The position numbers and the translations under genes were made by a program. 34,296 nt of DNA from Priapulus caudatus. Lineage: Eukaryota > Priapulida > Priapulimorpha > Priapulimorphida > Priapulidae. The notes below the pieces were generated by a model, which saw nothing but the letters and a program-made list of their open reading frames with translations, had not been told where the DNA came from and made no database searches. The stretch is from the NCBI RefSeq assembly GCF_000485595.1, contig NW_014577145.1, positions 610,741-645,036 of the forward strand, written 5' to 3'. The stretch's first letter is position 1, and each line of letters opens with the position of its first letter. Shown one piece after another: positions 29,989-34,296 of the stretch.

Positions 29989-31076
29989 TGTAGTGCGCTA
30001 GGGTAGACAAACTACGGTTCGACAGACGTTAGTAGTAACGCGTGTCCAGTAGTGGGATTCAGAGTCCGCTCTTGTCGATGTATTAGACAAGACGGTGATG
30101 ACACGTAGCCGATATACAGGTGAACAGACACGAACACGGTGAGCCTGCGGTTAACGGATACGAGTTATAGAGCTTTTATGCCAGTTACTAGTGTACAATT
30201 AAATGATTTCCCCCTGGCATTCGTATATGCAGCGGCCTTTCTATCGATCTCGTGGGATACTGATGCGTCGCCGGCCTTCGTCTTCCTCCCTCACGTTCGT
30301 CCTTGCTTTGCGTGCGATCCCAAGCGTCTTCCCAGGTATCCCCTTGCAGCTCGCTCCTAGCTCTGCCAGAACGCCGTTCTTCGCCCGTTTTACTTCCCTC
30401 TCCCGTTCGGCTCTGGTTTACACCTACCTGAAATAGCTGTGCGTCTATCCTCTCTCCCTGTTCCTTCCTCTCGCCTTCCTACCTACAACCTATCCTGGAA
30501 AAACCACTCTCTCGCTTTCTCTTCCCGTTCGGCTGCCTCTCTCCCTCCTTTCCTTCGTCTTCGTCCTCGGCCGCTTCCTCTCCTTCTTCTTGTTCCTCCT
30601 TGGTGGACCTGTACCTAAAGACTCACTCTAGCCCTTTCGCCTCGTCCTCGGCTGCTTCGTCTCCTTCTCCTTCTTCTTCCTTCTCCTCCCTAGACCTGAA
30701 AATAACTCCTCTAGCTGCGATTCTTGGCTCCTTTTATACTCAGCTAGCAACACCCCCCCCGTACGCCTGTTGTGCAATCCGTGCCGGCCCGTACCGGGTG
30801 ACTCATTGGTTAGGAACTCAATTGTGTAACGCGCCCGTGCCGGTACGATTATTGCGTCATCGCGGTAACCCATTCCTAAGGGAATATTCTTCGTTTTGCC
30901 CGACAGGCGGCAGCAGCAGTATGATCCAATATGGCTGCTCCCTGTGTGATGATATATTTATGTGTAATCTATATCTTATCCTTTCCTTAGTCAATATATC
31001 GTTATTCTCTCTTACGGTGAGTTCTGTCTATTGTCCCGATCTAGGCTATTACTCCTGTACGTGATACACCCCCACA
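29989..31076 (-). repeat. 3' LTR of a second Ty3/gypsy element (minus strand)
   Basis: Read on the minus strand it starts TGTGGGGGTGTATCACGT directly after a purine tract and plausibly ends near ...GCGCACTACA (29989), giving TG...CA ends and about 1.09 kb. The end at 29989 is a judgement because the other LTR lies outside the window. Inside are a CCAAT box (30805-30809) and a TATAAAA box (30732-30738), both on the minus strand, followed by a GA-rich leader containing a roughly 95-bp tandem duplication (30555-30720). Confidence 0.6.
30732..30738 (-). promoter_or_regulatory. TATA box in the LTR
   Basis: TATAAAA on the minus strand, with CCAAT about 67 bp upstream (30805-30809), is the normal arrangement in an LTR promoter. 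Transcription would run toward lower coordinates. Confidence 0.6.
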
Positions 31077-31099
31077 AGATCTCCACAACTCCCCCAACT
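31077..31099 (-). promoter_or_regulatory. Polypurine tract of the second gypsy element
   Basis: On the minus strand the sequence is AGTTGGGGGAGTTGTGGAGA followed by TCT, adjoining the LTR start TGTGGGGG. It would prime plus-strand DNA synthesis. Confidence 0.55.
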
Positions 31100-31559
31100 A
31101 CTTATAGTATCGCCGCTCGGATACGCCTTTGTCTTCCCCAACGTGTACGCGAAATGAAACTTGTGTCTTATATAAATCTATCTACTATATTAAACTTTAC
31201 CAAACGATATAAATATGTCCTTAAAATATGTCCTGCTAATAAAATCCCTAAATGGATGAGTCGATGACGTCCTGTCCACCTAAACAAAACAAAACAAATA
31301 AAATGATGGCCTCCTTCCTACAAATCCATCCTCTGTGGTGGTTTACGCGGCTCTCTTCCCCGCCTTAGACAAGATCTGCCTTCATAGGTCTGTTCTGTCA
31401 CTTCCTCTTTCTTCTATGGGCCGGTTCCTGAAATAATATCTCCCACGGAATTCCTCCCCTCATCATTGCCTTCCTCGCCGTGGTCTGTGGGCTCCCTCCT
31501 CTTTCCCTCGGGGGTATTCGCAATCTTCCAGTGGGTTGCTCGTTTTATAGCGGCTTCAG
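31100..31559. other. 3' untranslated part of the second gypsy element
   Basis: This lies between the purine tract and the integrase end. It has no frame with recognisable features and contains an (aaaac)n-like run at 31284-31300. Confidence 0.45.
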
Positions 31560-32490
31560 GTAGTCGATGTGCACTCTTTCCCCTGCCGTGGCTCCCGCTG
31601 GTATGACATAGAGTAGGTCACTCACTTCGGATGATCAAGTACGGCCCCTGCCAGCCATGTCCTAACTTTCTCCGAACTGCCGGCGGTACCAATACCATGC
31701 GAACTCTCCCTCTCGGAAGGTAATCGGTCTAACAACCTCTATCGTACGCCGTTTCTGTCGTTTCGCCGCCTGCTTTAGCGTTGACTCGCAAAGTCGTGTA
31801 GGCTTCCCCCATGACGTCCTGAATCCATTGCACGTACGCATGCGGACACTTCCCTGGCACCTGGCGGTGGTCCTACCATGACGTCCACTGGCATGTGTAT
31901 CTCCCTCCCGACACATCATTAAGTTTGAAGAACATCCGGTCGATGCTTGGCGGTTGCTCGGTAAGCCATCGCGACGCAATGCGTAGATGATTATCCCAGT
32001 CGCTCCCTGTTTTGATTAACAAATAAAGATAGCATTTGCTGAAGCGTTCTATTGTATTCGTTCTACTAATCATCGGACCTAGGATGATAAGGTGTCGTTC
32101 TTGTTTTAATCTATTTGCAGGATCCTCACAGACTCCCTAAACAAACGAGATTCAAAATCCGGGTCCCTGATCGGTGTGAATTTATGTACGACCCCGTATC
32201 GCAGATGTATTCCGTCACCAAGACGTCTGCTACCAGTTATACGCCTCCTGATTCGGCACCAGAGCAAAGCACTCCGTCCACTTTAGTAAAATAGTCGCAT
32301 TACACCCATGATCACTTATTCCTCTCTCTGTTACCTCTAGCGACCATGATGTCGATGGCGCATCCGTTCGAATGGGCAGCGCTACTTCCGACTGTTTTAA
32401 CCTTCCCCTTTTCAACCCTTTTCCAGGCTTTCTCTGCGCCCACACAGTGCAGTATGCGGCACCCATTCTTGATTATCCTTTCGTGTAGTG
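31560..32490 (-). pseudogene. Integrase of the second gypsy element (many frame breaks)
   Basis: Read on the minus strand, the zinc-binding/core start appears at 32466-32230 (CTVWAQRKPGKG, EVTERGISD, LLKWTECFALVPNQEAYNW). The later core is at about 32060-31880 (NTIERFSKC, with the glutamate that fits the third DDE residue, and GSDWDNHLRIA; then ASTGCSSNLMM). The tail is at about 31850-31620 (CPHAYVQWI, FREGEFAWYWY, GWQGPYLIIRSE). The order and motifs are those of Ty3/gypsy integrase. The frame changes every 30-80 codons, so it is non-functional as written. Whether this is decay or base-call error is undecided. Confidence 0.8.
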
Positions 32491-33059
32491 TGGCAGTCTA
32501 AGAAGCGTTGCTGCTATGCCTGGGATCTACTCCCGTTCTCCCTTGATGATCATGCTGTACGATGGTATGTAGTTGCTGAATTATTTTCTTTTGTAATTCC
32601 TTAGGATCACCGTCTGAAGTATGGGATGACTTCGATGACTCGGCCGCTGACGTGCGTCTTCCAGCATGGCTCATAACAATTCTACCTTCCCGTACCTCTA
32701 ACGACGCCACTCCCCCAAGGACGCTGTTCGCCTCCGACCCCAATTCCCAATCTTCTACAAACTAGGTCTCCAGACGCCGCTTCTTTCGTCTTGAAGAACA
32801 ACAATTACAGCGGTCCTTATCCTGTACTCCTAATATTTCCGGGTCCATACATCATGGCTTCCCCTGACCGTCGCGGATTCTCTCGCGCCATCTCCGCTCC
32901 CCTTCGGTCACTGTAACACTGCCACGCTGTGCTCTTATCTCCTGAGAACCGTCTTCCTCCATTACGACCTGAGGTGTTCATATCTCCATGTAATCCTCTG
33001 CTCCCCTACTGCAGCTGTGCCGGTTCCCTCGCTACTCCTTCGCTCGTCTTCTTCCTCCT
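32491..33059 (-). other. Linker between RNase H and integrase, degraded
   Basis: Open frames here (for example 32743-32498 on the minus strand, Ser- and Glu-rich) fit the variable linker of gypsy Pol, and TLHERIIKNGCR near 32500 resembles the start of the integrase zinc domain. No catalytic motif is visible. Confidence 0.5.
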
Positions 33060-34296
33060 GAACGTGCGTTATCTCTCCTCCTGATTGCATCTCCATCGCT
33101 GGTCCGGGCATCCGCTCCAATCGTTCACATGACCTGTGGTCGCGGCGTTCTCGCTTCCGGGCATTTCCCTACTGTTTTGTGCATAATGCCGCCATTTCTG
33201 GGATGCTGTCGCTTTCCGATGCTTCGATTTCAAAGTCGTAGATGTATTAATAATTCTATCCATCGCGCTACCATCCCTGCCGGCGTTCCTTGAAATTGAC
33301 AACCAAGTCAACATGCAGTGATCCGTTCTTACTCTTGAATGGCTCCCCCACAGATAATGTGGTATTGCCTTGACCGAATACCACTACTGCATAACAATTC
33401 TTTTTGGTTGTACAGTAATTCTCGCTGCGCCTTGTCTCAGCTCCGACTGGCGCCTATCTACGCGACCTTCTCTTCGCATTCTGCACCGCGGATAGCACCG
33501 CCTAAGCCTTGTATTGGCTTGCATCCCGTATCCAGTATTGAATTGGTCCTCTATGTCAGGGTACCTAAATTGTGCGCCGGTCAGCGATCGCTTGAGCTGC
33601 TACCGAACGCTCTTTTCCTCGTACCTCTCCCACCCATAATTTAACTCCTTTTCGTCAACTTGATAGAGGCCGCTGCTATCGTTTAAAAATCCCGATGATG
33701 AATGCCTGTAATACGACCTAAGCCTAGAAAACTCCGAATCTCCCTCACCGGACTGTGGTTGTCGGCCAGTTGTACGGCTTTACTGATTTTGTCCGGGTCA
33801 CATTCTAATCCCTACCGTCGACGATGTTCCGAGATAATTAAACTGGTCGTCCGAAATACCATCGGTTGCTGCTTTAATTTGAGCTTTGCTGCTCTCAGCC
33901 TGCGGTCGAAGACGGTCTCTAGATTCATCAAGCGTCTCCTCGCAATTCAGGTCTTTCAAGATGATAATGTCAATCCCAGCACTGCTAACAACTCAAGCCA
34001 TTCCGGCCTAGCACCCGCAGTCGACCACTCCATTGTCGCTGAAAGGTCGCCGGGGCTCGGAAATCCGAACGGCATCGACTCCGGAAAACGGCCACAAGAG
34101 CGTCATTGCGTTGCTGGAGATCCTGCGACATCCTTCGACTTTCTCGGTCCATCTCTAGCCTGCAGTGCCTGCGGTGCTACAATCTAACGTGGCGAACCAG
34201 TACGGCTCCGCACAACGTCGCTCGAGTAGTCGGTCAGTCTCTGCGGGAGCGGATAATTGCGATCCTTCGAACGACCCTGCTTTGACTCGGTAGTCA
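33060..34296 (-). pseudogene. Reverse transcriptase and RNase H of the second gypsy element, cut by the window end
   Basis: On the minus strand from the window end: a fragment with ATFQRQW, then GLECDPDKISKAVQ and VREIRSFLGLG (33719-33750), then RNase H with RTDHCMLTWL (about 33300-33330), and a trailing AMDRIINT segment. These are the second half of RT, the connection and RNase H in the correct order before integrase (which lies at lower coordinates). Frame breaks are dense and stops frequent. The front of Pol, Gag and the 5' LTR would lie beyond 34296. The + strand frames over this region are antisense shadows. Confidence 0.78.

Noticed and set aside
33702-34187. Plus-strand frame of 161 codons at the right end
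   Set aside because: The minus strand of the same bases contains reverse-transcriptase motifs in the proper order, so this is its antisense.

Overview
The window comes from an animal nuclear genome. It has spliced genes with GT-AG introns and polyadenylation signals, and remains of many eukaryotic transposon classes: Ty3/gypsy LTR elements, a LINE, hAT, PIF/Harbinger, a TA-target inverted-repeat element and a THAP/DDE transposase relic. There are no operons, Shine-Dalgarno starts or CRISPR arrays. An interspersed repeat with a TCAGATG hairpin followed by GTCCGTCC runs resembles repeats common in marine invertebrates. I would say invertebrate and not go further.

Layout. 1-6.7 kb is repeat-rich and gene-poor: three copies of the hairpin repeat, one split by a 987-bp TA-flanked element. 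7.15-9.98 kb is ankyrin gene 1: a long exon of ankyrin repeats, a 588-bp intron, and a terminal exon ending in a SOCS-box-like motif. Its 3' flank holds a 916-bp hAT-type insertion. 11.9-12.7 kb is a head-to-head pair of inverted-repeat elements. 12.83-16.79 kb is a Ty3/gypsy element with both short LTRs but deleted reverse transcriptase and integrase. 17.34-18.75 kb is a small Harbinger-type element with a transposase remnant. 19.4-20.7 kb is a CACACT/CACACG array. Then come a LINE tail (21.56-22.2 kb) and the 5' part of ankyrin gene 2 (22.29-23.35 kb), which runs into a 10-N gap.

After the gap the sequence repeats itself. 23.36-26.4 kb is the same array, spacer, LINE tail and ankyrin exon, now full of one-base indels, before continuing into the gene 2 intron and last exon (26.84-27.45 kb). 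The simplest reading is one real gene 2, with the block after the gap being unpolished long-read sequence overlapping the first contig. 28.27-29.0 kb holds a THAP plus DDE transposase relic. From 29.99 kb to the end lies a second, minus-strand Ty3/gypsy element (LTR, integrase, RNase H, reverse transcriptase) that runs off the window.

The only host genes I can support are the two paralogous ankyrin-SOCS genes. They share the last-exon fold, the phase-0 intron, the 3' flank and a dimeric 67-residue ankyrin period. By family analogy they would be substrate receptors of elongin B/C-cullin 5 ubiquitin ligases. Gene 1 carries two frame-disrupting changes. Everything else is mobile DNA or repeat.
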